Source of the DNA: Phyllobacterium sp. OV277 | Lineage (GTDB): Bacteria > Pseudomonadota > Alphaproteobacteria > Rhizobiales > Rhizobiaceae | Reading direction: 5' to 3' | Assembly: GCF_900104355.1 (NCBI RefSeq) | Contig: NZ_FNIY01000008.1 | Span: forward strand, 1-64,000 | Length of the DNA stretch: 64,000 nt | Shown here: one piece after another, positions 34,136 through 43,241 of the stretch | Layout: each line of letters begins with the position of its first letter | How positions within the stretch are numbered: the stretch's first letter is position 1 | The notes under the pieces: model-generated | What the model was told of the DNA's origin: nothing | The model's input: only the letters and a program-made list of their open reading frames with translations | Database searches by the model: none | Translations under genes and position numbers: made by a program

Positions 34136-35128
34136 ATGTATGCGCAGATGGTAAAAACTGACGGCACCCGTGTTCGGTCTCTCGATGAGATGGAGCCGCA
34201 CGAACGCGCCTTTCAGGAGCGCGTTGACGCCGGTCAGAAGATCGAGCCGAAAGAATGGATGCCTGATGGATACCGCAAGACGCTGGTGCGTCAGATCAGC
34301 CAGCACGCCCATTCCGAGATTGTTGGCCAGCTGCCCGAGGGTAACTGGATCAGCCGTGCACCGACGCTGGAGCGCAAGGCGATCCTGCTCGCCAAGGTGC
34401 AGGACGAGGCCGGTCACGGCCTCTATCTCTATTGCGCCGCCGAGACGCTTGGTATCAGCCGCGACGAAATGTATGAGCAACTCCATTCCGGTAAGGCCAA
34501 ATACTCTTCGATCTTCAATTATCCAACGCTGACCTGGGCCGATATCGGCGCGATTGGCTGGCTGGTTGATGGCGCAGCCATTATGAACCAAGTACCATTG
34601 CAGCGCTGTTCCTATGGGCCGTATGCAAGAGCCATGGTCCGCATCTGCAAGGAAGAGAGTTTTCATCAGCGCCAGGGCTTTGATGCCCTGATGCGGATGG
34701 TGAAGGGTATCCCGGCACAGAAAGCCATGGTGCAGGACGCATTGAACCGTTGGTGGTGGCCATCGCTGATGATGTTCGGGCCCTCCGACGATGCTTCAGT
34801 TCATTCGGTTCAGTCGATGGCATGGAAGATCAAGCAGAATTCGAACGATGAGTTGCGCCAGAAGTTTGTCGACCAGACTGTGCCACAGGCCGAATATCTC
34901 GGTCTGACCGTGCCGGACCCTGACCTCAAATGGAACGAGGAAAAGGGTGGTTATGATTTTGGCGAGCCGGATTGGGAAGAGTTCTTCAATGTGATTGCCG
35001 GCAATGGTCCCTGCAATGCAGAACGTCTCAATGCCCGCAAACAGGCGTGGGATGATGGGGCCTGGTTCCGCGACGGCTTGACAGCCCATGCGCAAAAGAC
35101 AGCAGCGCATTCCGTCGCCGCCGAGTAG
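34136..35128 (+). CDS. paaA: 1,2-phenylacetyl-CoA epoxidase, catalytic subunit A
   Basis: 330 residues, the diiron monooxygenase subunit that epoxidises phenylacetyl-CoA. Carboxylate/His ligands are visible as DEAGH (Glu91/His94) and CKEESFH (Glu173-174/His177), with Glu61 in [13 protein letters not shown]. Length and sequence match PaaA throughout. First gene of the paaABCDE run; GCGAGGAGG precedes the start. Confidence 0.97.
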   Translation: MYAQMVKTDGTRVRSLDEMEPHERAFQERVDAGQKIEPKEWMPDGYRKTLVRQISQHAHSEIVGQLPEGNWISRAPTLERKAILLAKVQDEAGHGLYLYCAAETLGISRDEMYEQLHSGKAKYSSIFNYPTLTWADIGAIGWLVDGAAIMNQVPLQRCSYGPYARAMVRICKEESFHQRQGFDALMRMVKGIPAQKAMVQDALNRWWWPSLMMFGPSDDASVHSVQSMAWKIKQNSNDELRQKFVDQTVPQAEYLGLTVPDPDLKWNEEKGGYDFGEPDWEEFFNVIAGNGPCNAERLNARKQAWDDGAWFRDGLTAHAQKTAAHSVAAE

Positions 35129-35158
35129 GGGCCGCAGAACGTTTCAGGGAGTGAGAAC

Positions 35159-35443
35159 ATGTCCAGCGAATGGCCGCTTTGGGAAGTCTTTATTCGAGGT
35201 CAGCACGGCCTCAATCATCGCCATGTCGGAAGTCTGCATGCGCCCGATGCCGAGATGGCGGTCAACAATGCCCGCGATGTTTATACGCGCCGCAATGAGG
35301 GCGTCAGTATCTGGGTTGTCAAATCATCGGAGATCACCGCCAGCGCCCCATCAGAAAAGGGTCCGCTCTTCGAGCCGTCCAATTCCAAAGTCTACCGTCA
35401 CCCGACCTTCTTCGACATTCCGGATGAAGTGGGGCATATGTGA
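35159..35443 (+). CDS. paaB: 1,2-phenylacetyl-CoA epoxidase subunit B
   Basis: 94 residues; WPLWEVFIRGQHGLNHRHVG and SLHAPDAEMAVNNARDVYTRR is the PaaB signature. The small subunit bridges PaaA-PaaC heterodimers in the multicomponent complex. The start has AGGGAG upstream. The stop overlaps the paaC start (ATGTGATG), so translation is coupled. Confidence 0.96.
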   Translation: MSSEWPLWEVFIRGQHGLNHRHVGSLHAPDAEMAVNNARDVYTRRNEGVSIWVVKSSEITASAPSEKGPLFEPSNSKVYRHPTFFDIPDEVGHM

Positions 35444-36225
35444 TGGCAACTGCGACGCTTGAACCTGATGTCGATCAGTCCGCGCTCTTTGAATTCCTGC
35501 TGCGCATTGGTGATAATGCCTTGATCCTCGGCCATCGGGTATCTGAGTGGTGCGGTCACGCGCCAGCGCTTGAAGAAGATATTGCCCTTGCCAACACTGC
35601 GCTTGACCTGATCGGCCAGACCCAGCTTTGGCTCGGTCTTGCGGGCGAAGTGGAAGGTGAGGGCCGCTCTGCTGATAACCTCGCCTATCTGCGCGACGGT
35701 TTCGAGTTCCGCAACATCCTGCTTGTCGAGCGCCCCAACGGCGATTACGGCAAGACGCTGATGCGGCAGTTCCTGTTCGATGCCTGGCATTATCTGCTGC
35801 TGAAGGCGCTCAAGGGCTCTGCGGAGAAGCGGATCGCCGACATCGCGGAAAAGACCTTTAAGGAGGTCTCCTACCATCTTAATCGCAGCCGTGATCTGGT
35901 GATCCGCCTTGGCGACGGCTCAGCAGAAAGCCATCGCCGCATGCAGGAGGCGCTCGACGACCTTTGGCCTTATACGGGCGAGATGTTTGTTGGCGATACC
36001 ATCGACGCGGCACTGGCAGGTGCTGGTATCATCCCTGCACCTCAAAGTCTCAAGATCGGCTGGGATGAGATCGTGGCGGATGCTCTTTCCGAGAGCACTC
36101 TGGTGAAGCCTGCCGATGGCTACATGCACAAGGGCGGCAGGCGCGGCGTACACACGGAACATCTCGGCTATATCCTGTCCGAGTTGCAGTTCCTGCAGCG
36201 CGCTTATCCAGGCGCGGTCTGGTAG
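35443..36225 (+). CDS. paaC: 1,2-phenylacetyl-CoA epoxidase structural subunit C
   Basis: 260 residues of the ferritin-like PaaC family (DNALILGHRVSEWCGHAPALEEDIALANTALDLIGQ). It pairs with PaaA but does not carry the active diiron centre. The start at ATG 35443 overlaps the paaB TGA by one base; a GTG at 35440 is an alternative. It ends 9 bases before paaD. Confidence 0.96.
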   Translation: MATATLEPDVDQSALFEFLLRIGDNALILGHRVSEWCGHAPALEEDIALANTALDLIGQTQLWLGLAGEVEGEGRSADNLAYLRDGFEFRNILLVERPNGDYGKTLMRQFLFDAWHYLLLKALKGSAEKRIADIAEKTFKEVSYHLNRSRDLVIRLGDGSAESHRRMQEALDDLWPYTGEMFVGDTIDAALAGAGIIPAPQSLKIGWDEIVADALSESTLVKPADGYMHKGGRRGVHTEHLGYILSELQFLQRAYPGAVW

Positions 36226-36234
36226 GAGGTGGTG

Positions 36235-36759
36235 ATGACCATGGCGCTTCACCCCTCCGTGGAAGAGGTCTGGCACTGGCTTTCGGAGGTGCCGGATCCT
36301 GAGATTCCGGTGATCTCGCTCACCGAGCTTGGCATCATCCGCGATGTCGAATGGCGGGATGATGTCATGGTGGTGACGGTGACGCCAACCTATTCTGGCT
36401 GCCCCGCAACTACGGTGATCAACTTGGATATTGAGCGGGCACTCGCCGAAAAAGGCCTCGCCAACGTGCGGCTGCAACGCCAGCTTTCGCCCGCATGGAC
36501 AACGGACTGGATCAGTGCCGAGGGCAGGGACAAGCTTCGCGCCTATGGCATCGCTCCGCCGATTGACGGCACGGCCGCCGATGGTGTGCTGATGAAACGC
36601 ATAGACCGGCTTTCCGGCCGCTCGAACTTCATGATCGCCTGTCCGCGCTGCCAATCGACGAACACCGAAAAGATCAGCCAGTTCGGCTCGACACCCTGCA
36701 AGGCAAGCTACCGCTGCACCGACTGTCTGGAACCGTTCGATTACTTCAAGTGCATCTGA
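36235..36759 (+). CDS. paaD: Phenylacetate degradation protein D, MIP18/DUF59 family
   Basis: 174 residues. The N-terminal DUF59 domain (VEEVWHWLSEVPDPEIPVIS, SGCPATTVINLDIE) is of the iron-sulfur assembly type. The C-terminal zinc-ribbon-like part has CPRC and CTDC pairs (about residues 139-165). PaaD is required for the epoxidase, probably for FeS or diiron maturation. ATG 36235 is preceded by AGGAGG; an in-frame GTG lies at 36229. Confidence 0.95.
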   Translation: MTMALHPSVEEVWHWLSEVPDPEIPVISLTELGIIRDVEWRDDVMVVTVTPTYSGCPATTVINLDIERALAEKGLANVRLQRQLSPAWTTDWISAEGRDKLRAYGIAPPIDGTAADGVLMKRIDRLSGRSNFMIACPRCQSTNTEKISQFGSTPCKASYRCTDCLEPFDYFKCI

Positions 36760-36781
36760 CCCATAGGACGAGGGCCCGCAT

Positions 36782-37858
36782 ATGGCACGTTTTCATCCCC
36801 TGATCGTCACCGAAGTTCGCCGCGAAACGCGCGATGCGGTTGTCGTCACGCTCATGCCCTCAGAGGAGGACAGGAACGTCTTCGATTTCACGCAAGGGCA
36901 GTATCTGACTTTCCGCCGTAAATTCGAAGACGAGGAATTGCGCCGCTCCTACTCCATCTGCGCGGGCAGGGATGAGGGCGTGCTCAAGGTGGGTATCAAA
37001 CGTGTCGATGGCGGCTGCTTCTCGACATGGGTCAACGAAAACCTCAAGGCTGGCGATACGCTGGAAGCCATGCCGCCGATGGGCGCCTTCTTCACAGCGA
37101 TCGAACCTGACGTCGCCAAGCACTATCTGGGCTTTGCCGGCGGCAGCGGCATCACACCGGTGCTCTCCATCATCAAGACAGTACTATCGCGTGAGCCGAA
37201 TTCGCGTTTCACGCTCATTTACGCCAACAGGCAGATCAGCTCGATTATGTTCCGCGAGGAGCTGGACGACTTGAAGAACCTCTATCTCGGTCGTCTCTCC
37301 GTTCTGCATGTGCTGGAGAGCGAGGTGCAGGACATCGATCTCTTCACCGGCCGTATCGACGGCGCGAAGTGCGCGGCGCTTTTCAAGAGCTGGATTGACG
37401 CGAAGTCGGTGACCACCGCCTTTATCTGCGGCCCGGAGCCGATGATGCTGGCGATCGCCGCAGCGTTGCGGGAGCACGGTTTGCGCGACGATCAGATCAA
37501 GTTCGAACTTTTTGCTTCCTCGCAGCCGGGTCGTACTGCCCGCCGGGTCGAATCCGCAAGCAAATCCGGTGAAGATGCTGTCTGCGAAGCGACGGTCACG
37601 CTCGACGGTGCGGCGCGCATTTTCAAGTTTCCCAAACAGGGCCAGAGCCTACTCGATGCTGCGCTCCAAAACGCCATGGATGTTCCCTATGCCTGCAAGG
37701 CCGGTGTCTGTTCCACCTGCAGGGCCAAGGTCATTGAAGGCGAGGTCGAGATGGCAACAAACCACGCCTTGGAAGACTATGAGGTGGACCAGGGCTATGT
37801 GCTGACCTGCCAGTGTTTTCCGCTCAGCGACCGCATCGTGGTCAGCTACGACCAATAA
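36782..37858 (+). CDS. paaE: 1,2-phenylacetyl-CoA epoxidase reductase subunit E
   Basis: 358 residues. The N-terminal FAD domain has RRSYSICAG, the NAD domain GGSGITPVLSIIKTVL and FICGPEPMMLAIAAAL, and the C-terminal plant-type 2Fe-2S domain CKAGVCSTCRAKV...LTCQC. It passes electrons from NADPH to PaaA. Fifth gene of the operon, 22 bases after paaD. Confidence 0.96.
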   Translation: MARFHPLIVTEVRRETRDAVVVTLMPSEEDRNVFDFTQGQYLTFRRKFEDEELRRSYSICAGRDEGVLKVGIKRVDGGCFSTWVNENLKAGDTLEAMPPMGAFFTAIEPDVAKHYLGFAGGSGITPVLSIIKTVLSREPNSRFTLIYANRQISSIMFREELDDLKNLYLGRLSVLHVLESEVQDIDLFTGRIDGAKCAALFKSWIDAKSVTTAFICGPEPMMLAIAAALREHGLRDDQIKFELFASSQPGRTARRVESASKSGEDAVCEATVTLDGAARIFKFPKQGQSLLDAALQNAMDVPYACKAGVCSTCRAKVIEGEVEMATNHALEDYEVDQGYVLTCQCFPLSDRIVVSYDQ

Positions 37859-37893
37859 CATCAGGCTCTGGTCGCATTGAAGGGGAGGACAGC

Positions 37894-38652
37894 ATGTCCG
37901 ATACAATTCCGATCGAGGACTATCTGGCTGAGGGCGGTGTACTCTCTTCGCCCGACAATGTGCCGCCGCGCTATCGGGGTGAACTGCTGCGCCTGATGGC
38001 GAGCTTCGTCGACAGCGCGCTGGCTGGTTCCGCCGGTTTTGCCGACACGATCAATGATGCTCCGGGTATTCAGGAACGGATATCCGCAGCCCGCATCGTG
38101 CTGGAAAAGACCGATCATGCGGGTCAAGTGTTGAAGATCATGGAAACCTTCGGCGCCGATGGTGGTCGCTATGCCGTACATCACCCTTGGGCCGTGCGCG
38201 TTTCCCGCGACGATGATATAGGCGCGGCACGTCAGGGCGGCGATATGCGTCTTTCGGTCTTTCACTATCCGCTGAACGGGTGGCTGGATGCGGTTGTGAT
38301 GAATGTGTTGATGGGCCGGGCAAGCGCCGTGCAGCTCAAGGAGTTGTCGCGTGTCTCCTATCAACCGCTTGCCGACGTTTTCCGCGCCATCCTGCCGCGC
38401 GAGGAACGACATGCAGAACTAGGCATAACCGGTCTTGCCCGCATAGTTAGTGATGAGGAAAGCCGCACGGCAGCGCGCGCCTCTGTTGCCTACTGGTATC
38501 CACGCGTCGCGGCAAGCTTTGGCCATTCGGCCTCAACAAGGTTTGAAACCCAGTCGCGCTTCGGGCTGAGGCACACATCGAATGAAACCTTGCTTGCGCA
38601 ATGGCAGGCCGAGATCGATCCGCAGCTCGCTGCGCTCAGACTGAATCCATAG
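37894..38652 (+). CDS. Extra PaaA/PaaC-family ferritin-like protein in the paa operon
   Basis: 252 residues of the phenylacetate catabolic family (PF05138-like): IVLEKTDHAGQVLKIMETFGA and IFxAILPREERHAELGITGL mirror the two PaaA helix pairs. One half-site keeps E-E-x-H (PREERH), while the other reads EKTDH instead of the PaaA DEAGH, so a complete diiron site is doubtful. The start at 37894 is fixed by GGGGAGGACAGC. It lies 35 bases after paaE and 13 before paaZ, so it is co-transcribed. It is not PaaA, B or C. It may be an accessory subunit, a chaperone or a decoy diiron protein. Confidence 0.82.
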   Translation: MSDTIPIEDYLAEGGVLSSPDNVPPRYRGELLRLMASFVDSALAGSAGFADTINDAPGIQERISAARIVLEKTDHAGQVLKIMETFGADGGRYAVHHPWAVRVSRDDDIGAARQGGDMRLSVFHYPLNGWLDAVVMNVLMGRASAVQLKELSRVSYQPLADVFRAILPREERHAELGITGLARIVSDEESRTAARASVAYWYPRVAASFGHSASTRFETQSRFGLRHTSNETLLAQWQAEIDPQLAALRLNP

Positions 38653-38665
38653 GAAGGACAGGCAC

Positions 38666-40723
38666 ATGAATGTCATGGCAAATCGGCCACGTCGGCTTGA
38701 AAGCTACGTCGGCGGTACTTGGGTCGCTGGCGCGAGCGAGGGCAAAGCTTTGCTCGACGCATCGACAGGCGCACCGGTCGCCTTCATCGATTCCACCGGC
38801 GTCGATTTCAAGGCGGCACTTGCCTATGGCCGTGACAAGGGCGGCTTGGCTTTGCGGCGTATGTCCTTTCACGAACGCGCCGGGATGCTGAAGGCGCTGG
38901 GTCAGGCGCTCATGGAGAAAAAGGAAGAGTTTTACGCGCTATCCACCGCGACGGGTGCGACGCGCGGGGACGGCTGGGTTGATATCGAGGGCGGTATCGG
39001 TACGCTCCTCTCTTACGCCTCCAAAGGCAGGCGCGAATTGCCGAACAGCCGCGTACTGCTTGATGGTGACATCGAGCAGCTCTCCAAGGATGACAGCTTT
39101 TCCGCTCAACATATTCTGAGCCCGTTGCAGGGCATAGCCATCCACATCAATGCCTTCAACTTTCCCTGCTGGGGCATGTTGGAAAAGCTGGCGCCGACAT
39201 TGCTTGCCGGTGTTCCGGCGATCGTTAAACCGGCGAGCCAGACCGCCTATCTCACCGAACTCATGGTTCGCCGTATCATAGAGACCGGCTTGCTGCCCGA
39301 GGGGACGCTGCAACTGGTCTGCGGCTCGGTCGGTGATCTGCTGGATCACGTGGGAGGCCAGGATGCGGTAACCTTTACCGGTTCCGCAGCGACTGGACGG
39401 CAATTGAAGACGCATAAGGCAATCATTGAGAATTCCGTGCGTTTCACCATGGAAGCCGACAGCCTCAATGCCGCGGTGCTTGGCCTCGATGCCGCACCCG
39501 GCACCGAAGAATTCGACCTCTTTGTCAAGGAAGTCGTTCGCGAGATGACGGTGAAATCAGGACAGAAATGCACGGCTATCCGGCGCGTCATTGCACCACG
39601 CGCCTACAGCGAAGCACTGATCGAAAGCCTGCGCAATCGTCTCGGCAAGACCATAGTCGGCAATCCCGCTGACGAAGCTGTCCGCATGGGTCCGCTCGCC
39701 AGCCTCGACCAGCTTGAGGAAGTGCGTGCCCGCATCCGCGATCTTTCTGTTGATGCGGAGATCGTTGCCGGTGATCCTGATAATCCGAACATTACGTTGG
39801 GCAATGCGAGCGCCGGGGCCTTTCTCAATCCTGTTCTGCTTTACTGCGATAAGCCGGGATCCGCCCGTGCCGTGCACGATGTCGAGGCATTCGGCCCCGT
39901 CAGCACCGTCATGCCCTATGACACGGCTGATGAGGCTGTTGATCTTGCCCGTCGCGGCAAAGGCAGCCTTGTTGCCTCTGTCTTCACCAACGACCCTGCT
40001 TTTGCCGAGGAGGTTGTGCTGGGCCTTGCACCGTTCCATGGGCGCGTAATGATCGGCAACCGCGTCAGCGCCAAATCCTCCACAGGTCACGGTTCGCCGC
40101 TTCCGGGGCTTGTTCATGGCGGTCCCGGCCGTGCTGGTGGCGGCGAGGAACTCGGCGGCATTCGCGGCGTGAAGCATTATATGCAGCGCACGGCAGTGCA
40201 GGGCACGCCGACCCTGCTCTCCGCTGTAACAGGGCGCTGGATGCAGGGCGCGCAAGCATATGCAGGCGGCGAACATCCTTTCCGCAAGTCGCTGGCCGAA
40301 TTGAAGATCGGCGACCAGTTGATCAGCGCAAAACGCGCTGTTCTGCTTGAGGATATCGAGCACTTCGCCAATTTCACCGGCGATACATTCTATGCTCACA
40401 TGGATGAGGAAGCGGCCAAGGCGAACCCATTCTTTGAAGGTCGCGTGGCCCACGGTTATCTCATTGTCTCCTTTGCCGCCGGTCTCTTTGTCGATCCGGC
40501 GCCGGGTCCGGTCCTTGCCAATTACGGCGTCGACAATCTGCGCTTCCTGACACCGGTTAGTCCGGGTGATACGTTGCAGGTGCAGCTTACCTGCAAGGAG
40601 ATCAACCCGCGCGCCAATGCCGAGCATGGCGAAGTGCGGTGGGATTGCAATGTGACGAACCAGACCGGGGCTACAGTTGCGCAATACGATGTTCTGACAA
40701 TGGTGGCTAAAACGAGAGAGTGA
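38666..40723 (+). CDS. paaZ: Bifunctional oxepin-CoA hydrolase / 3-oxo-5,6-dehydrosuberyl-CoA semialdehyde dehydrogenase
   Basis: 685 residues. An N-terminal aldehyde dehydrogenase domain (1-520) has catalytic Cys in SGQKCTAIRRV and Glu in FTMEADSLNA. A C-terminal MaoC-type hydratase (about 540-680) has ANFTGDTFYAHMDEEAAKANPFFEGRVAHGY, which keeps the Asp/His hydratase dyad. Both ring-opening hydrolysis and oxidation of the semialdehyde should therefore be possible. AGGAAGGA precedes the start. It is the last gene of the first paa transcript and ends at a hairpin shared with convergent paaR. Confidence 0.95.
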   Translation: MNVMANRPRRLESYVGGTWVAGASEGKALLDASTGAPVAFIDSTGVDFKAALAYGRDKGGLALRRMSFHERAGMLKALGQALMEKKEEFYALSTATGATRGDGWVDIEGGIGTLLSYASKGRRELPNSRVLLDGDIEQLSKDDSFSAQHILSPLQGIAIHINAFNFPCWGMLEKLAPTLLAGVPAIVKPASQTAYLTELMVRRIIETGLLPEGTLQLVCGSVGDLLDHVGGQDAVTFTGSAATGRQLKTHKAIIENSVRFTMEADSLNAAVLGLDAAPGTEEFDLFVKEVVREMTVKSGQKCTAIRRVIAPRAYSEALIESLRNRLGKTIVGNPADEAVRMGPLASLDQLEEVRARIRDLSVDAEIVAGDPDNPNITLGNASAGAFLNPVLLYCDKPGSARAVHDVEAFGPVSTVMPYDTADEAVDLARRGKGSLVASVFTNDPAFAEEVVLGLAPFHGRVMIGNRVSAKSSTGHGSPLPGLVHGGPGRAGGGEELGGIRGVKHYMQRTAVQGTPTLLSAVTGRWMQGAQAYAGGEHPFRKSLAELKIGDQLISAKRAVLLEDIEHFANFTGDTFYAHMDEEAAKANPFFEGRVAHGYLIVSFAAGLFVDPAPGPVLANYGVDNLRFLTPVSPGDTLQVQLTCKEINPRANAEHGEVRWDCNVTNQTGATVAQYDVLTMVAKTRE

Positions 40724-40739
40724 CCGGTTGGCACCGGTC
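40722..40739. terminator. Short hairpin between convergent paaZ and paaR
   Basis: GACCGGT (40722-40728) pairs with ACCGGTC (40733-40739) around TGGC, overlapping the paaZ stop codon and touching the paaR end. It could serve as a bidirectional terminator, although T-runs are absent; the ACCGGT half also resembles the PaaR operator core. Confidence 0.4.
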
Positions 40740-41336
40740 TTACGTTACGGCTTTAACGCCTTCGAGGATCAAGGTCGTGGCAATGTCGGCATATTCGTCG
40801 CGGGTGATGGGGCCATTTGGCCGGAACCACATATACACCCAGTTCATCATGCCGAAGAGCGACATGGTGACGGGCATCAGGAGTGGCCGACCCTTGTTAA
40901 GATCCGGGTTTATGTCACGGATGACGCTGGAGAAGCGCTTGACGATCTGCCGCTCGATCGCCTGCAGTTCCACGAGCTGTTCTTCTGATAGCGCACTGGT
41001 GCCGTTGAGCTGCACCTTGTGCTCATTGTCAGCGCCTTCATAATTCCTCAACACGGCCTTCACCAGCAGGCGTAGCCGCTCCTCGGGCGTCACATCGGTG
41101 CGATCAGCCGCTGCAATTGCGCCATCAAGCTCTGTCAGGTGCGTGCGCACGATGTCGAAGATCAGCGCGTCCTTGCCCGGGTAATAATGATAGAGCAGTG
41201 CCTTCGAGACATTGCTGTGTGAGGCGATCATCGACATGGAGGCTTTCTCCATGCCCATTTCAGCAAATACCGCTGCGGCACTCGTCAGAATGCCACGTTG
41301 CTTTTCCTCGAAATCAACTGCCCGCGTGCGTGCCAT
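40740..41336 (-). CDS. paaR: TetR-family repressor of phenylacetate genes
   Basis: 198 residues. Helix-turn-helix at about 31-55 (ASMSMIASHSNVSKALLYHYYPGKDALIFDI), and a C-terminal ligand-binding domain. PaaR-type TetR proteins in beta- and alphaproteobacteria repress paa operons and are released by phenylacetyl-CoA. The putative operators ACCGATCGGT upstream of paaA and ACCGACCGGTCAGT between paaG and paaN fit. It lies 108 bases after paaK on the same strand, so it may be co-transcribed. Confidence 0.88.
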   Translation of the reverse strand: MARTRAVDFEEKQRGILTSAAAVFAEMGMEKASMSMIASHSNVSKALLYHYYPGKDALIFDIVRTHLTELDGAIAAADRTDVTPEERLRLLVKAVLRNYEGADNEHKVQLNGTSALSEEQLVELQAIERQIVKRFSSVIRDINPDLNKGRPLLMPVTMSLFGMMNWVYMWFRPNGPITRDEYADIATTLILEGVKAVT

Positions 41337-41444
41337 GTTGTCCTGCTCTGCTTATTTCCTGTTGGCCGGGCCGCCTGAAGGCCGCCAAATCCGTCTCTAT
41401 ACACAGTCAATCAGGTACCGGATTATCCCGGCGCCTTCGTTCGT

Positions 41445-42755
41445 CTACCCTTTCGGGCGGTTGTCCACCACCCTCTTAGCCTTACCTTCAGAACGGGCCA
41501 CACCTCCCGGATCGTGCACCAGAATACTGGTTGAGACCCCGACCACACTCTTGATGTGATGGGTAAGCTCCTTTGCTGATCCCGTACGTGCGCCGTTATC
41601 GGCGGCTTCTGCGGTACATTCGACATGAACAGTCATGTTGTCCATACGGCCCGTGCGCGTCAACTCGATCTGGAAATGCGGCGCAAGGCCGCGACATTTC
41701 AGAATCTGTTCCTCGATCTGCGTTGGAAAGATGTTGACCCCACGCAGAATCATCATGTCATCCGAACGGCCGGTTATCTTTTCCATGCGGCGCATCGAGC
41801 GGGCAGTGCCGGGGAGCAGCCGCGTCAGGTCGCGCGTGCGATATCGGATGATTGGCAAACCTTCCTTGGTCAATGTCGTAAAGACCAGTTCGCCGAGTTC
41901 ACCGTCAGGCAATACATTACCTGTTACCGGATCGATGATCTCGGGATAGAAATGGTCTTCCCAGATGTGCAGGCCGTCCTTCGCCTCGACGCATTCGTTG
42001 GCAACACCCGGTCCCATGACCTCAGACAGGCCGTAAATATCGACCGCATGCATGTCAAAGGCTTGCTCGATCTCCTCGCGCATGGCGTTGGTCCACGGCT
42101 CTGCGCCAAAAATCCCGACAGCAAGCGAGCTTTCGCGCGGATCGATACCGTGCCTGCGGAACTCGTCAAGGATCGACAGCATGTAGGAAGGTGTCACCAT
42201 GATGATGCGTGGCTTGAAGTCCTGCATCAGCGTGACCTGGCGCTCGGTCATGCCGCCGGAGATCGGCACAACGGTGCAGCCGAGTTTCTCTGCGCCGTAA
42301 TGCGCGCCGAGGCCGCCGGTGAACAGGCCATAACCATAAGCAATATGGACGATATCCCCGGCGCGGCCACCCGAAGCGCGTATCGAACGGGCAACGACGG
42401 TGGCCCAGGTGTCGATATCCTTTTTCGTATAGCCAACGACGGTGGGTTTGCCTGTGGTACCTGATGAGGCATGGATGCGCGCGAGCTTCTCGCGCGGCAC
42501 GGCGAACATGCCGAAAGGATAGGTATCCCGCAGGTCCTTCTTGGTGGTGAAGGGAAACTTTGCAAGGTCAGAAAGCGTCTTCAGATCGGACGGATGCACG
42601 CCCGACTCATCGAAGCGCTGGCGATAGAAAGGCGAATTCTCATAGGCATGGGTCAGCGACCATTTCATGCGTTCGAACTGCAGCCCCGAAATCTCGTCAC
42701 GGGAAGCTGTCTCGATAGGTTCAAGCTCGCCGGGGCGGGGGGATAGGTCTTCCAT
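41445..42755 (-). CDS. paaK: Phenylacetate-CoA ligase
   Basis: 436 residues, AMP-forming ligase that activates phenylacetate, the first catabolic step. The ATP-binding motif HASSGTTGKPTVVGYT, DIYGLSEVMGPG and the hinge YRTRDLTRLLPG are typical, and the C-terminal lysine region RVVDNRPKG is present. GGAGGAGACATTT precedes ATG 42755. Third gene of the paaG-paaI-paaK minus-strand operon. Confidence 0.96.
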   Translation of the reverse strand: MEDLSPRPGELEPIETASRDEISGLQFERMKWSLTHAYENSPFYRQRFDESGVHPSDLKTLSDLAKFPFTTKKDLRDTYPFGMFAVPREKLARIHASSGTTGKPTVVGYTKKDIDTWATVVARSIRASGGRAGDIVHIAYGYGLFTGGLGAHYGAEKLGCTVVPISGGMTERQVTLMQDFKPRIIMVTPSYMLSILDEFRRHGIDPRESSLAVGIFGAEPWTNAMREEIEQAFDMHAVDIYGLSEVMGPGVANECVEAKDGLHIWEDHFYPEIIDPVTGNVLPDGELGELVFTTLTKEGLPIIRYRTRDLTRLLPGTARSMRRMEKITGRSDDMMILRGVNIFPTQIEEQILKCRGLAPHFQIELTRTGRMDNMTVHVECTAEAADNGARTGSAKELTHHIKSVVGVSTSILVHDPGGVARSEGKAKRVVDNRPKG

Positions 42756-42791
42756 AAATGTCTCCTCCGAGAATGCTGGATGGTACCGTCG

Positions 42792-43241
42792 TCAGATCTG
42801 CTCCGCCAGATGGGTACCCTTGACTGTTCGCGAGTGGCCACGGAATTCCGCGACGTGCTCGCCCTCCTGATTGGTAATGCGGATATCGTAGATTCCGCCT
42901 CGTCCGCGGCGCGATACCTCCCGTGCCGTCGCTGTCAGCCGATCGCCTCTGAAAGCTGGAGCGATGTAAGTCATCGAACAGTGCTGGGCGACGGTTCGCT
43001 GGTTGTAGGTGTTGCAGGCGAAAGCAAAAGCTGAGTCCGCCAGCGTAAAGACGTAGCCGCCGTGGCAGGTGCCGTGGCCATTCGTCATTGTTTCTGTAAT
43101 CGTCATCGCCACCGTCGCCGCGCCGGGGGCTACGGCAAGAAGCTGCATGTCGAGATGGCGGGTGGCGTTGTCGTCGTTCCACATGGATTTTGCGCAGGCT
43201 TCCGCCAGCGCCTGCGGGGAGAGTCTTATAGCGTCGGTCAT
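42792..43241 (-). CDS. paaI: Hotdog-fold thioesterase PaaI
   Basis: 149 residues. Hotdog fold with MTNGHGTCHGGYVFTLADSAFAFACN, the PaaI active-site stretch, where the HGGYxFxLAD Asp is the catalytic acid. It hydrolyses ring-hydroxylated or stalled phenylacetyl-CoA thioesters to free CoA. The start overlaps the paaG stop by 4 bases. Confidence 0.94.
   Translation of the reverse strand: MTDAIRLSPQALAEACAKSMWNDDNATRHLDMQLLAVAPGAATVAMTITETMTNGHGTCHGGYVFTLADSAFAFACNTYNQRTVAQHCSMTYIAPAFRGDRLTATAREVSRRGRGGIYDIRITNQEGEHVAEFRGHSRTVKGTHLAEQI

Noticed and set aside
39557-40684. A 375-codon minus-strand frame opposite paaZ
   Set aside because: Antisense to paaZ, with no domain and an Arg/His/Cys-rich composition typical of a shadow frame.
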